DNA of 64,000 bases, from positions 1 through 64,000 of the forward strand of contig BLSF01000007.1 in NCBI GenBank assembly GCA_012862575.1, in the 5' to 3' direction. The notes under the pieces were generated by a model, which had not been told where the DNA came from, searched no databases, and saw only the letters and a list, made by a program, of their open reading frames with translations. Made by a program: the position numbers and the translations under genes. Origin of the DNA: Parietichytrium sp. I65-24A (Eukaryota; Sar; Bigyra; Thraustochytrida; Thraustochytriidae). The number at the start of each line of letters is the position of its first letter. Positions within the stretch are counted from its first letter, which is position 1. Positions 10,773 through 20,700 of the stretch are shown here, one piece after another.

Positions 10773-12530
10773 TCACATCGGCTCGGACATATCTAAATAA
10801 CCGTTTGCCTCCACTACGCGATCGAAGAAACCCATTAAGGTTAGCACACTTCCGCTCTGAGGATGAGAACTCCGCATTTGTGCCAGCCCAGCTTTGATAA
10901 TCTCCTCTAGAACATTCAGCCTTGCACGCATCTTCTCCCCATGCTCATAGTCGTCCAATAGTAAGTCTCGGAACCTCGCTTCGTGCCGCATTTTATTTGC
11001 AAGTGACCGCAGGCGTCGATTGTAGTACTCGCAAAGATTGAGTTGCGGGGAGTTTGGTGGCGTTTTCATGAGATGTACTGAAGCTGAATTTGCACGAAGG
11101 AATTCGTGGAGCTGGGCATAATGCGGCAAAGTTGAGAGGAACGTCCCCAGCTCTCGTTCAGGGCCATGTTCACGTGCTCCATCGACAACGATGACAATTT
11201 TCTTACCAGACATCCGCTCACGCAAACTATACAAGCTTAGCAAAAGTCCGTCCATAAACTCTTTGAACTGATCTTTCGTCCAAGTAGTGCGCAAAGCTGC
11301 TTTCCCCTTCTTCTTCTCTTTCCCATCCGAAGAACTTCCTGACTGCTCGGATACAGCAACCCGCTTCTTCGGAGGAAAGTAATCGGCGTGGACAATTCCA
11401 ATAGCAGGACTCACGGCCATGGCCACCACAGTTTTGTAAGAGTACTCGCCAGAGGCAGGTGTCTTCACCACTGCCCGTTTCCCCTTTTTGGCTCGTCCGA
11501 ATATCCGCCGAATGTCGAGGTAGAATGGCATTTCGTCCACAAAGATAAACTCATAGGAGTCGTCCCTTAGTGCTGCGCGAACTCTACGTGCGTACTCCAA
11601 ACGTTTCTTCATCGTTTCTTCGCAATTTACGGTTGTTTTCTCAGGCACTGCTATCTTCTTGGTCACCACCAAACCATCCAAGTAGTTTTTCACAGTAGAA
11701 AGACTTTTGATCTCGCGATGTTGAAAAATGCGCCGCACCTCCGGGTCCGAGTCTTCGCTGTGCGCGTACTTTTCCACATTGAGGGGGGAAAATATTTGTG
11801 TCTCATCGTCTGAAAGCGGGACCTGCTGCTCTTGCAAAATCTTCCGAAGTATCTCTTGATTCAGGTACTCGCGCATTTGCTTTAATGTCATACAGGGGTC
11901 CTTATCAAGGAGATCTTGTAGAATGCCTTCACTCCAGGTGCACTTCTTAACGGCTTTGACTCCATTCGCCGCAGAATCGCGTCTTTTGTCGTGCAGTGCT
12001 TCATCACTCAACCGAGCCTTCGTGGCAATGCTGTCCGCAGTTCTGGGTGGCATTCCAAGGATTTTGGCGACGGCTAGATACTCCTTTCGTCCTCCGCGCG
12101 CATCAGCCTCGGCGATACGTCGCTTGTCCTCATCTGAATACGTTTTGCGAGGACGTTTCCTGAAATCGGGGTTGTCAGGGTCACCTCGAATGCGCTTTTG
12201 TGCGCCAGTTTGCCCCGTTGGTTTCAGGACAACGCCTGGTGGAAGTTCAGGGCTAGTCTGTGGTTTTGGCGTTGCTTCTGGCGGAGGCTCGTCAATCTGT
12301 TCAAACAAGTCTTCCACTCGGAGCGCTTGTGCATCCTCCTCTGTCTGCGCAGACGTTCGGTCGCGATCCGCCATGTGACGCCGTCTTCGCCCGCTTTGGC
12401 GCTTGGGAAGCGCCTCGTTGACCTCCAGAAAGAGCTCATCCACTGCGGCTTCCGTGCTCGACTGCGTATCTTGTTGCGGTTTTGCCTTTGTAGCTTTGGA
12501 AATTTTGGAAAAGCTGATCACCAAAAGCAT
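10773..12530 (-). CDS. DDE transposase, Tc1/mariner (IS630) superfamily
   Basis: 585 residues from ATG 12530 to TGA 10773. The N-terminus is Glu/Arg-rich with DNA-binding-like segments at roughly residues 130-175 and 200-225. The catalytic triad is readable: D332 in FIFVDEMPFYLD, D450 in IVIVVDGAREH, and E501 in TPPNSPQLNLCEYYN. These match superfamily motifs, including the SPxLNxxE block. The D450-E501 gap is 50 residues, longer than the 34-41 typical of named Tc1/mariner groups. It would cut and paste the surrounding element. The intact frame and triad suggest recent activity, though this is not shown. Confidence 0.9.
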   Translation of the reverse strand: MLLVISFSKISKATKAKPQQDTQSSTEAAVDELFLEVNEALPKRQSGRRRRHMADRDRTSAQTEEDAQALRVEDLFEQIDEPPPEATPKPQTSPELPPGVVLKPTGQTGAQKRIRGDPDNPDFRKRPRKTYSDEDKRRIAEADARGGRKEYLAVAKILGMPPRTADSIATKARLSDEALHDKRRDSAANGVKAVKKCTWSEGILQDLLDKDPCMTLKQMREYLNQEILRKILQEQQVPLSDDETQIFSPLNVEKYAHSEDSDPEVRRIFQHREIKSLSTVKNYLDGLVVTKKIAVPEKTTVNCEETMKKRLEYARRVRAALRDDSYEFIFVDEMPFYLDIRRIFGRAKKGKRAVVKTPASGEYSYKTVVAMAVSPAIGIVHADYFPPKKRVAVSEQSGSSSDGKEKKKGKAALRTTWTKDQFKEFMDGLLLSLYSLRERMSGKKIVIVVDGAREHGPERELGTFLSTLPHYAQLHEFLRANSASVHLMKTPPNSPQLNLCEYYNRRLRSLANKMRHEARFRDLLLDDYEHGEKMRARLNVLEEIIKAGLAQMRSSHPQSGSVLTLMGFFDRVVEANGYLDMSEPM

Positions 12531-12536
12531 GCTGGA

Positions 12537-12626
12537 AATTTACTTCTATTGTTTTGTAAAAATAGACGCAAGTTGGAAATCCTACTATTGATCTTGCAAA
12601 ACCTATGTTATTCCCTCGAAAATGTT
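12537..12626. repeat. Right terminal inverted repeat of the transposon
   Basis: The reverse complement aligns with 10535-10637, and with 9859-9962 in the partial duplicate. It begins at the outer edge with AACATTTTC and lacks the 12-base extra unit of the left arm. Confidence 0.85.
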
Positions 12627-13101
12627 CAAAGTTTAGTTCATTCATAGATGGTGTACTCACAGTGAGTACCAGTATCGGTACGGTAGGTACGGTAGCTTTT
12701 GCCACTGTTCTGATGAGATGTGATTCTCTGTACGCGAACATCGAATCGCTCGTGAGCATTCTTTGCTCTGTCGGCTTTTCATCTATCATCTATCGCAGCC
12801 AAGACCGACGGGCACACACACGTAAGCTGTACGCTGCACACACAGCGTAGACCGAGCCAACGCAACGAGCCTGCTTTCTGGCGTGGCTGCGGAGAATGCG
12901 AGGAGTGCTCGTCAGGAAATTCTGAGGGGTGGTAAAGCAGGAGTCTCGATCCTTCGATATTACAGGATTGCGCGTCGCGAAGTGTTGGCTGCACGTCTTA
13001 CAGTGCGCGAGCAGTCTCGGTCCTAAGAAGAGACTCCTTGTAGAGCTCTTTTAGAAGGAGATCGTCGTTGAAGCCGCATTCGCTCTGCAGGCTCTGAGGC
13101 A
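12627..13101. other. Intergenic region upstream of TANGO2
   Basis: This 475 bp stretch contains a short run of related motifs (cggtacggtaggtacggtag, 12676-12693). A weak purine-rich segment lies at 13020-13065, just before the TANGO2 start. No gene was seen. Confidence 0.5.
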
Positions 13102-13995
13102 ATGTGCATTGTATTTGTGTACGTGGACAACAATCCTCGCTCCCCGTACGCGTACATTGTGGGTTCTAATAGAGACGAGTTCCTGTCGCGGCCGGCAGTG
13201 GCGGCAGCCCAATGGGGATCCCCGGACGGAGATACCTTTGCAGGGAAGGATCTTAAAGGCAATGGCACCTGGCTTGGCATCCGGGCCAAGCTGCTTGAAT
13301 TGCCAGTGGTGAGAGCGAAATCACCCGAGCAAAAGCCTACCTCAGCGGGCTTCAGATTTGGTGTTTTGACAAATTTTAGAGAAGCGAAGCCGGCATCTAG
13401 CGCAGCAAAACCATCTCGGGGTGAGATTGTGACTAGATTCCTATCGAACCAGAATCAATACGGGCCGAAGGAGTACATCGAGGGACTGAGAGAGCAGTCT
13501 GGCGCGTACGATGGATTTAATTTGATTGTTGGCGACTCCAACGGAATGTATTATTGCAGCAATAGGCTCGCTCACTGCGCGCCGCAACGCCTTGAACCCG
13601 GCGTGCACGGCCTCTCAAATGGTGTACTAGATAACGAGTGGCCAAAAGTAGTTCGTGGCAAGGAGCTCTTTTTGCAAGCTGTCGAGCGCCACATCAAGGG
13701 CGGCGGCGTGGATAGCACCACTGGCGAGGGAATACTCATTGACTCAATCTTCAAAATTATGGAGGACGATATGCTTGACGATCCCAAGCGCTCCCCGGGT
13801 ATCCTTGACGCGAGAGTCGAGCATCACCTCTCGTCCATTTTTGTTAAAGGGTTCGAAACGGGAGCTGGCGCGTACGGAACGCGCAGCACAGCGGTCTTAC
13901 TTGTTCGAAAGAATGGAACCGTCGCTTACTCTGAAAAGCACGCAGCAGATGGCGAAATAAAGACATCGCGACACAATCTCGTGTCGCTCCCATAG
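13102..13995 (+). CDS. TANGO2: TANGO2-family NRDE protein
   Basis: 297 residues in one exon from ATG 13102. It begins Met-Cys-Ile, with Cys2 placed as the Ntn-hydrolase-like nucleophile after Met removal, and carries the diagnostic NRDE motif at residues 23-26 within GSNRDEFLSRP. GTWLGI and GVLTNFRE are further family blocks, and length is near the usual about 275. TANGO2 proteins are linked to Golgi organisation, mitochondrial lipid homeostasis and intracellular haem movement; the exact biochemical activity is debated. The transposon lies immediately upstream and may have moved part of its promoter away. The next gene in the same direction starts 1.4 kb downstream. Confidence 0.93.
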   Translation: MCIVFVYVDNNPRSPYAYIVGSNRDEFLSRPAVAAAQWGSPDGDTFAGKDLKGNGTWLGIRAKLLELPVVRAKSPEQKPTSAGFRFGVLTNFREAKPASSAAKPSRGEIVTRFLSNQNQYGPKEYIEGLREQSGAYDGFNLIVGDSNGMYYCSNRLAHCAPQRLEPGVHGLSNGVLDNEWPKVVRGKELFLQAVERHIKGGGVDSTTGEGILIDSIFKIMEDDMLDDPKRSPGILDARVEHHLSSIFVKGFETGAGAYGTRSTAVLLVRKNGTVAYSEKHAADGEIKTSRHNLVSLP

Positions 13996-15405
13996 GATCT
14001 TAAACGTTCACATACTGGTATAGCTCTCCCATAATTAGTTTCACCACCACTTACTCTAAACCATGCCTTTCTGCCAAAAATTGCCTGAACCCACCCACAC
14101 CTTAAGTTTTCATTATTCATTATTATTATTATTGCTGTAAAAGCGCACACGTTTTCCGGTTGGTAGTCACGGCTCTCTTTTGCGTCCGCTCTTTCAAGTT
14201 TTTAAAAAGTACGGTAACCGCGACGCTCCACTGCGTTGACGACATACAATGGTCAGTGGATGGGCCACGATGGCCTTTGAAGAGGGGATGGTGATAGGAG
14301 TGCTAGGCATGAGTTGACTGTTGAATAGTTGAACTCGAATCTTCCCTCCTCACCCGGCCTCTTCTGCTTGAGTAAGCGCAGGTACGGTACATGATAATCA
14401 TCCTATTTGAGTCTGCACACTGCAAGAAGCGTAAAGATCCAGACCGTCCAGATGTGTGGTACTTGTACGGACAGTACCGGTATCGAGTACACCATGCATG
14501 GTAGGTATGACAGACAACTCAGCCCTGGCAGTGACAGCGCTCAAGCTGGAACGCTGTGGGCCATCACGGCCTTCGAAGGGCACAGAATGGCACAGATACA
14601 GTGTCAAGTTTAACAAAACGATTGTTCTTCAACTCTCATGCACCTTGAGTCCAAGATGTCCAAGACGCGCATTCTGCCACACTCCAACTTTTCGCTATTC
14701 GCTCACGCGGTACTGAGTACTTGCTTCACACTCAGTAGGCCGTTCCAACGACCAGGGTAGTCCACAGTGTGCGAGTCGCCAGGTCCTTAGCGGCCACCCA
14801 CCCCTTTTCTTTCCCCCCCCCTTCTCCCATCTATCAAATCTATCACCTTATCACCTGCGTCACCTGCGTCACCTGCGTGCCGACAAAAGTTGAAAAAGTT
14901 GTAAAGTCAGTAGTTCGACAACAGTCAGTACCGGCGCAGACTTTATAATGCTATAAAAAACGTTCATTTCAATAACATACGAGTGAGAAGAAGGAAGAGA
15001 AGGAGAAGAGGTTGGGTGACTTATCGACTTTGGTACGAAGGTGGTTCCAGCGCTAGTGGAAACGCTGGTGCCGCAGTACGAGTAGGCAACCTGGAGGTCG
15101 AGTGCGTTGCAACAGAGGCACCGTAACTTAAACGAGGCAGAAGGGAGCAGTCACCCACGGTCCTCGCGCTGTCAGTCTGTCAGTCTGTCAGTCTGTAGGT
15201 TTGTCGGTCAGACCGAGTCAGCCGAGTCAGCCGAGTCAGCCGAGTCGCCCGCTGGAGACGGACAGAGGGAAAGAGGGAAAGAGAACTCACCCGCTCTCCG
15301 CACTCTTGGTGCTGAGCAGTGATCCCTCTATCTATCCATCTATATATCTGAGCGAGTGTGAGCTTGGACTTCATCGCCCGATAGACAATAAAAAGAAGGC
15401 GGAGG
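13996..15405. other. Intergenic region between TANGO2 and the MFS transporter
   Basis: This 1.4 kb stretch has no supported gene. It holds a CACCTGCGT-like triplication at about 14853-14880, a gtcagtct triplet run at 15170-15197, a ccgagtcag run (four copies) at 15218-15246, and a purine-rich stretch gagggaaagagggaaagaga at 15265-15284 followed by another at 15388-15405, just before the transporter start. Confidence 0.55.
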
Positions 15406-17436
15406 ATGAGGGTCGAGTCGATGGAGATAAGCGGCGAGAAAGGCCAGGAGCATGAAGTTCTGCCGCTCAAAATTCGGCTGAGCTGGGCCGCGCCGCAGTT
15501 CTCGGTGCTCTCTGTGCACATGTTGCTCACTATCCATGCGACCATCTTTTACGACTATCTTGGCGCAAGCCTTGCATTCATCGCGTTTGGGACGGCGTTT
15601 AGTAGAAGTTGGGACGTGGTTTCGGACCCGCTGATGGGGTGGATAAGCGACTCCACGAGGTCTCGCTGGGGCAGGCGCGTTCCTTACATGCTGGTCGGCA
15701 TGTGGCTGTATGCTAGCAGTCTTCTGTTGGTGCTTGGCGCTGGAGTAATTCTGCCGGACAATGTGATTCAGTCCAGTGGGGATATTTGCGTAGGAAATGG
15801 GACGGACTACGTGGCTCAGGAGGACGAGTCCGACAGCAGGATTGTGTCCATCTGGTACTCGGTAACATTTGTGCTCTTCTACCTGAGTGACACCCTTTGC
15901 AACGTGCCATACAGCGCCCTCGGACCGGAAATTGCTCCAGACTACGACAATCGCTCCAAGTTGTACTTTAATCAAAACATATTTGGCATGACAGGCACCC
16001 TCTTCGGCGCTGTGGCCCCAGTCATTGCCGAGGCAGCAGGACTCACAAAAGTGCGAGCCTTCTTTGCCGTTGGACTCTTTTACGGTCTGTATTACATCAT
16101 GAGCGCTAGCAACCTTGCTGTTCACTGCAAAGAAAAGGTAAAGAAGGACGATCTTGCGAAGGCCATTCCCCTCGTGCCGAGCGTGAACCGGGCTTTTAGA
16201 AACCCCGCGTTTCGTATTCTTGTGACATCCTGGCTCATTGACGCAGTCGGCTGGTTTGCACTAGCCGCGCTGCTACCGTTCTACCTGAAATATGTTGTCA
16301 AGCCCGGCGACACGGAGGGTTTTGACTTTCTTGACAACGATACCTGGCTTGGAGTCGCTTTTGCGTCGTTCTTCATTTCCGCAATTCTAGCCATGCCCCT
16401 CTGGAAGCTTGTCGAAAAGAAAATCGGCATGTACCGTGCCTGGATCCTCTACAACATTTGTATGGGACTGTCAAACGCCCTTTTCATCTTTGTCGGCCGC
16501 GGCGATGTCGTCATTGGAATTGTCGTCACCATCCTGAACGGCATGCCACTTGGCGGAAAATACTTAAGTGACGCGACACTCGCCTCTTGCCTCACCGTAG
16601 ACGAGTTCTACACGGGAGAGAAGCGCGAAGCTCAGTTCACAATGTTTGCTAGCTTTGTGCCCAAGATCGTTTCCATCCCGTCAAATGCCCTACCGTTGGC
16701 TGCGATAGCTGCTGCGGGGTTTGTCGGAAGTAAAACAGAGTGCGTGGACGGAAGTCTGGTCGTCGTTAATCAAGACCAGCCACAAGTCGTGAAGACGCTT
16801 ATTGTTGCCTTCTTTGTTGGTCTTCCCGTCCTCGCCAACGCCGTGTCGATCATGGTGAAGATTCGCTTCCCATTGAAGAAGGCCGAGCAAAATTACGCGC
16901 TTGCAGAGGGCATTCGCCTTCACTCGATGGGCCTTCCGGCAGAAGATCCTATCTCTGGTCTCTTGATACCAAGTCATATAGGATTCACTGAAGAGGAGAA
17001 AAGGCTTGGTGTCCACCTGGATCATTTTTCTGCCTTGGAGCAGCTTCGCCTGGTTACGAACAATGGGGACGCGGCATTCTTGGTCAGAAGGGCCATGATC
17101 TCTCTCTTTGTCTGTTGCTGCATGCTTATACTGTGCATTGTGACCGTTGTTCTGACCTTCAATTTCCTGACGGAAACCAGTCTTTCTTGGATTCCATCGT
17201 TCGCACAAGTTTGTGTTGGACTCTTCTTGATGGGAACTGCATTTTCTCTCCTCAAGCTCAAGGCTGCACTGAAACTTAAAAAGGAGCCTGTTCCAGTCGA
17301 GCTCATCCTACGTTGGTCGCAAGCAAGCTTCACGAGCCATAAAATTTCGAGGAGACTTGAACAGATTATAGCAGCCAGAGAAGCTAGACCGGTGAGCATA
17401 TTGTCCCCCAGAGCAAGCAACGAGAAAAACCTGTAA
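15406..17436 (+). CDS. MFS transporter of the GPH/MFSD2 type (MFS_2)
   Basis: 676 residues from ATG 15406, with a second Met at residue 6. The loop 2-3 signature DPLMGWISDSTRSRWGRRVP, at about residues 75-95, is the hallmark of the glycoside-pentoside-hexuronide/MFSD2 branch. About 12 hydrophobic segments are visible, with a hydrophilic loop near residues 490-540. Animal MFSD2A moves lysophosphatidylcholine carrying DHA, while bacterial relatives move sugars with Na+. The substrate here is not readable. Convergent with the NRPS gene (313 bp between 3' ends), so a product-export role is only a weak possibility. Confidence 0.85.
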   Translation: MRVESMEISGEKGQEHEVLPLKIRLSWAAPQFSVLSVHMLLTIHATIFYDYLGASLAFIAFGTAFSRSWDVVSDPLMGWISDSTRSRWGRRVPYMLVGMWLYASSLLLVLGAGVILPDNVIQSSGDICVGNGTDYVAQEDESDSRIVSIWYSVTFVLFYLSDTLCNVPYSALGPEIAPDYDNRSKLYFNQNIFGMTGTLFGAVAPVIAEAAGLTKVRAFFAVGLFYGLYYIMSASNLAVHCKEKVKKDDLAKAIPLVPSVNRAFRNPAFRILVTSWLIDAVGWFALAALLPFYLKYVVKPGDTEGFDFLDNDTWLGVAFASFFISAILAMPLWKLVEKKIGMYRAWILYNICMGLSNALFIFVGRGDVVIGIVVTILNGMPLGGKYLSDATLASCLTVDEFYTGEKREAQFTMFASFVPKIVSIPSNALPLAAIAAAGFVGSKTECVDGSLVVVNQDQPQVVKTLIVAFFVGLPVLANAVSIMVKIRFPLKKAEQNYALAEGIRLHSMGLPAEDPISGLLIPSHIGFTEEEKRLGVHLDHFSALEQLRLVTNNGDAAFLVRRAMISLFVCCCMLILCIVTVVLTFNFLTETSLSWIPSFAQVCVGLFLMGTAFSLLKLKAALKLKKEPVPVELILRWSQASFTSHKISRRLEQIIAAREARPVSILSPRASNEKNL

Positions 17437-17749
17437 AGGTTTTGTCGCTGTGGAGACCTAAATTTTGTTTTGTGTATGTAAAGCTCCAAAGTTCCGACAA
17501 ACAGCGCCGGTTTTTCTCTAGTTTTTTTTTTCTTCGCGGAGACACACTCAGATTGGGGGGAGACAACATACAGTTTTTGTAGCACACACGGATAGTGAAC
17601 GAATGTGATTTGCACATCGACGGGTGGAGCAAAACATACGATCAAGAGTAGCGTCTCTCTCTCCTTTTGAAAATGAAAAGCAAAACATGAAAGAAAAAAA
17701 AAAGGAGTGCAACACTTTCATTAATCATTATATCACATATTCTTCCCTT
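17437..17749. other. Short convergent 3' intergenic region
   Basis: It separates the stop codons of the transporter (+) and the NRPS (-). It contains T- and A-runs (17522-17532, 17693-17703) that may be part of 3' UTRs. No gene was seen. Confidence 0.6.
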
Positions 17750-20700
17750 TTACTCGAACGTGAACAGCTCATTATCTTTCGGTGGCGGCGGGATGAATTC
17801 TAGCTGTATCATCCGCTCGAAATATACCTCGTTCATTGCATCATAACCCGGATACTCTCTATCGATCAAGTATGTGCATTCGAATTTGACTCGCACAGGG
17901 CTTTGCATGTGGGACACATCTGGAGCGAACATCGGCAGAAGAGGATAGAGGGCATTCATCCGAGAAGACGAGCGCGGAGAAGTCGACTGCATGTCCTCTA
18001 ATTGCTCATCATCAACCTCCTGGACAGGTGTGAAACCGGCAACAGTTGGATCTCGACGGCCCGAGACCCCGCCTCCGCGCGAGTGGGACCGAGAGTGCGT
18101 CGACGAAGAAGACACTGACCCCCTCTGACGGTGCAACCCACCCGACAGGCGCGGAGCCAAAGCGGCTCCCTGTCGCTCATTCACCGAGTTGATAGATCTT
18201 GGGCCACCTATAGTTATGGAGCTACTCGACTTGAATGAGGCAGACGAAGCGCCACCGCTGGATCCTCCTCTCAGAGACACCAGTGGTAAATTTGCGGGCG
18301 CACTGTCACGTTGTGGCGAGCAGCTTGACTCCCTAGACGGCGGAGAGATGATCGGAGTTATTCCAAATCCGGTTTCGAATACTTCCGCCTCAGAATGCCG
18401 TCTCGCTTTGCCCGACCCAACGCCGCTGGACGGCGCCGGTTCCTTGATACGGGTAGGCTGTTTGGCAAACTCGATCAGCTTTGCTCGCCACTCTGCGTAG
18501 TCCACAACGGGACACTTGTATCCGAAATCCGACACCCACTTGAAGTATTCCGGCAAGTAAATTGGCTCTGGGTGGCACATGTTGTACGCTCGCCCGAGGT
18601 GGCCATCCTTCTCAAAGCTCAAGCCTAGATTTAGGATCGATTCACAAACGAAATCTACAGGATTCATATCCATCACCCAATCGAGCTCAGGCGCCGCTTG
18701 CAGTTGCAAACAACCCTTCAAAAAGAGATACATAAAGTCACTAAAGTTGGCCATTCCATTCTCAGAGTGCCCAGTTATTCGCCCAGGGCGGAGAATAACA
18801 GCAGGCAGCCCTCTCCTCTGGCTTTCCTGCACAAGGTGCTCAGCGACCCACTTGGTCTGAGCGTAGCCTTCCATGCCAATAAGCGTCTGAAAGTCATCCA
18901 AAGCCTGGTCCTCGTGAAACAACACCTCCTGGCCTTTCTCCAGATCCACCGCCGAGGGGGCAAACACGGACAATGTCGAGATGTGAACTAGGACAGCAGG
19001 GTGGCCGGGCCGTGCGCATGCAAGTCGCAAGACTTCACGGGTCCCATCCACGTTTGCGCTCTTGAGTCGGCTATATGGAAACAAGGAATGAACGTATGCC
19101 CCACCGTGAAAGATTATATCTACGCGCTGGCCCAGGTCTAAGAAGGTTGACTTGGGGAGTCCCAGCAGCGGGAGCGACAAATCTCCGCACAGCACACACA
19201 ATCGTGGGCCCTGGCCACCAAAGGTGGGCGACAGAGTATTGCGGCCACCTTGTCCTCCGCCGTGAGAATTTTCGCTCACGGACGAGGAACCCGCTGCTGT
19301 CGGAGAAATTTTGTCCAGCTCTTCGAATAATATCATATTGTCGACCACATCGTCCAAAAGCTCCATCTTCGCTAAAGACTCCTTCAAGTGCGCCAATGCC
19401 GCTGCATCACTGCGGCCCCTCACCAAGCAGATGATCGTCGCATGCGGCCGCTTCTCCGCCAAAGCTTGCACGAGATGCCTAACTAGAAAACTTCCAAGAA
19501 ACCCCGTCCCTCCAGTTACGAGAGCCACTTGCCAGCTGTCTTCCCGGACTTGCCGCGAATCGTCCAATTTCTCCGGCAAAATGATATCATCGTCGAGTCT
19601 ACACTCTTCGTCGGGGTCAAACCCCAGCTCGTCCTTCCAATTGAGTTCAGCAATGCTCGACGCGCTGTTTGCCATCTGTGTGTTGCCCTTCCCGGCGTCT
19701 TGCTCGCTTCCCGGAACGACCCCATTGTCCACATCGCCAGGGGCGGGGTTTGGAGAAACGCGCCCAGAAGGCAACGCGTCTCCAGCGTTTGCCGGTTGCT
19801 GCTTGGAGACGATTGCGGCCGCCATTCCGGCTATTGAAGGATCTGCGAAAAACCTCCCAATGGAAAGATCAACGTTGAACGTGTCGCGGACCAGGGAGAG
19901 TAGCTGAGTGGCCGCAAGAGAGTGGCCACCAAGATCAAAAAAGTTGTCATGTATGCTAATGCTCTCCAGGCCCAGTGTGTCTTTCCAAAGACCGGCCAAA
20001 ATAATCTCCTCCGCCGTCCGTGGCGCGACCACGGCGCTCATTGCCTTCCCGCTCGTGTCTCGACTTTTTTCTGACGGCATGGGAAGAGCTTTGCGGTCCA
20101 CTTTGCCATTCGGCGTTAGTGGAAGTTGCTCTAGAAACACCCATGCAACTGGCACCATATATGCCGGGAGCTTGTCTTTGACCAAGCTTTGCAACTCGTG
20201 AATACGTTCCACTTCCGCTGCCTCTACCTCTTCCAGAGGATCACGCATCACTGCATATGCACAGAGCCGTTGCTGGCCTGGCTTGTCTTCGCGAACTAGC
20301 ACGCAAGCTTCCACGACTTGCGGATGCTGCTTGATGACCGACTCTATCTCCCCGAGCTCGACACGCATGCCGCGAATTTTCACCTGAAAATCGACACGAC
20401 CAATGAATTCAACATTACCGTCGCCTTTGAATCGCACTCGGTCTCCAGTTCGGTACATCTTCGTTCCCATTATCGTCTCATCAAAGCCTGCGCTTCGAAG
20501 GAAGGGCAGCAGCTTTTTCGGAATATCTACGAATTTGTCTGCAGTGAGGTCCGGGCGCTTGTGATATCCCCTTGCAAGCCCTAAACCCGCGATACACAAC
20601 TCTCCAGGAACTAGGATCGGAACTGGCTCCAGGAAGTCGTCCAATACAAGTGCAGCAAAATTAAAGAGTGGCTTTCCAATCGAAGGAGACACCACAGCGC

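Larger units (their letters stand above)
10535..12626 (-). mobile_element. Tc1/mariner (IS630)-superfamily DNA transposon
   Basis: About 2.1 kb bounded by imperfect inverted repeats of 90-103 bp, both starting AACATTTTC, with one intact 585-codon transposase gene on the minus strand. The element is AT-richer in its non-coding ends than the host. I could not define a clear TA target-site duplication: a TA precedes the left end but none abuts the right end. The transposase frame is uninterrupted and the copy looks young. Confidence 0.85.
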
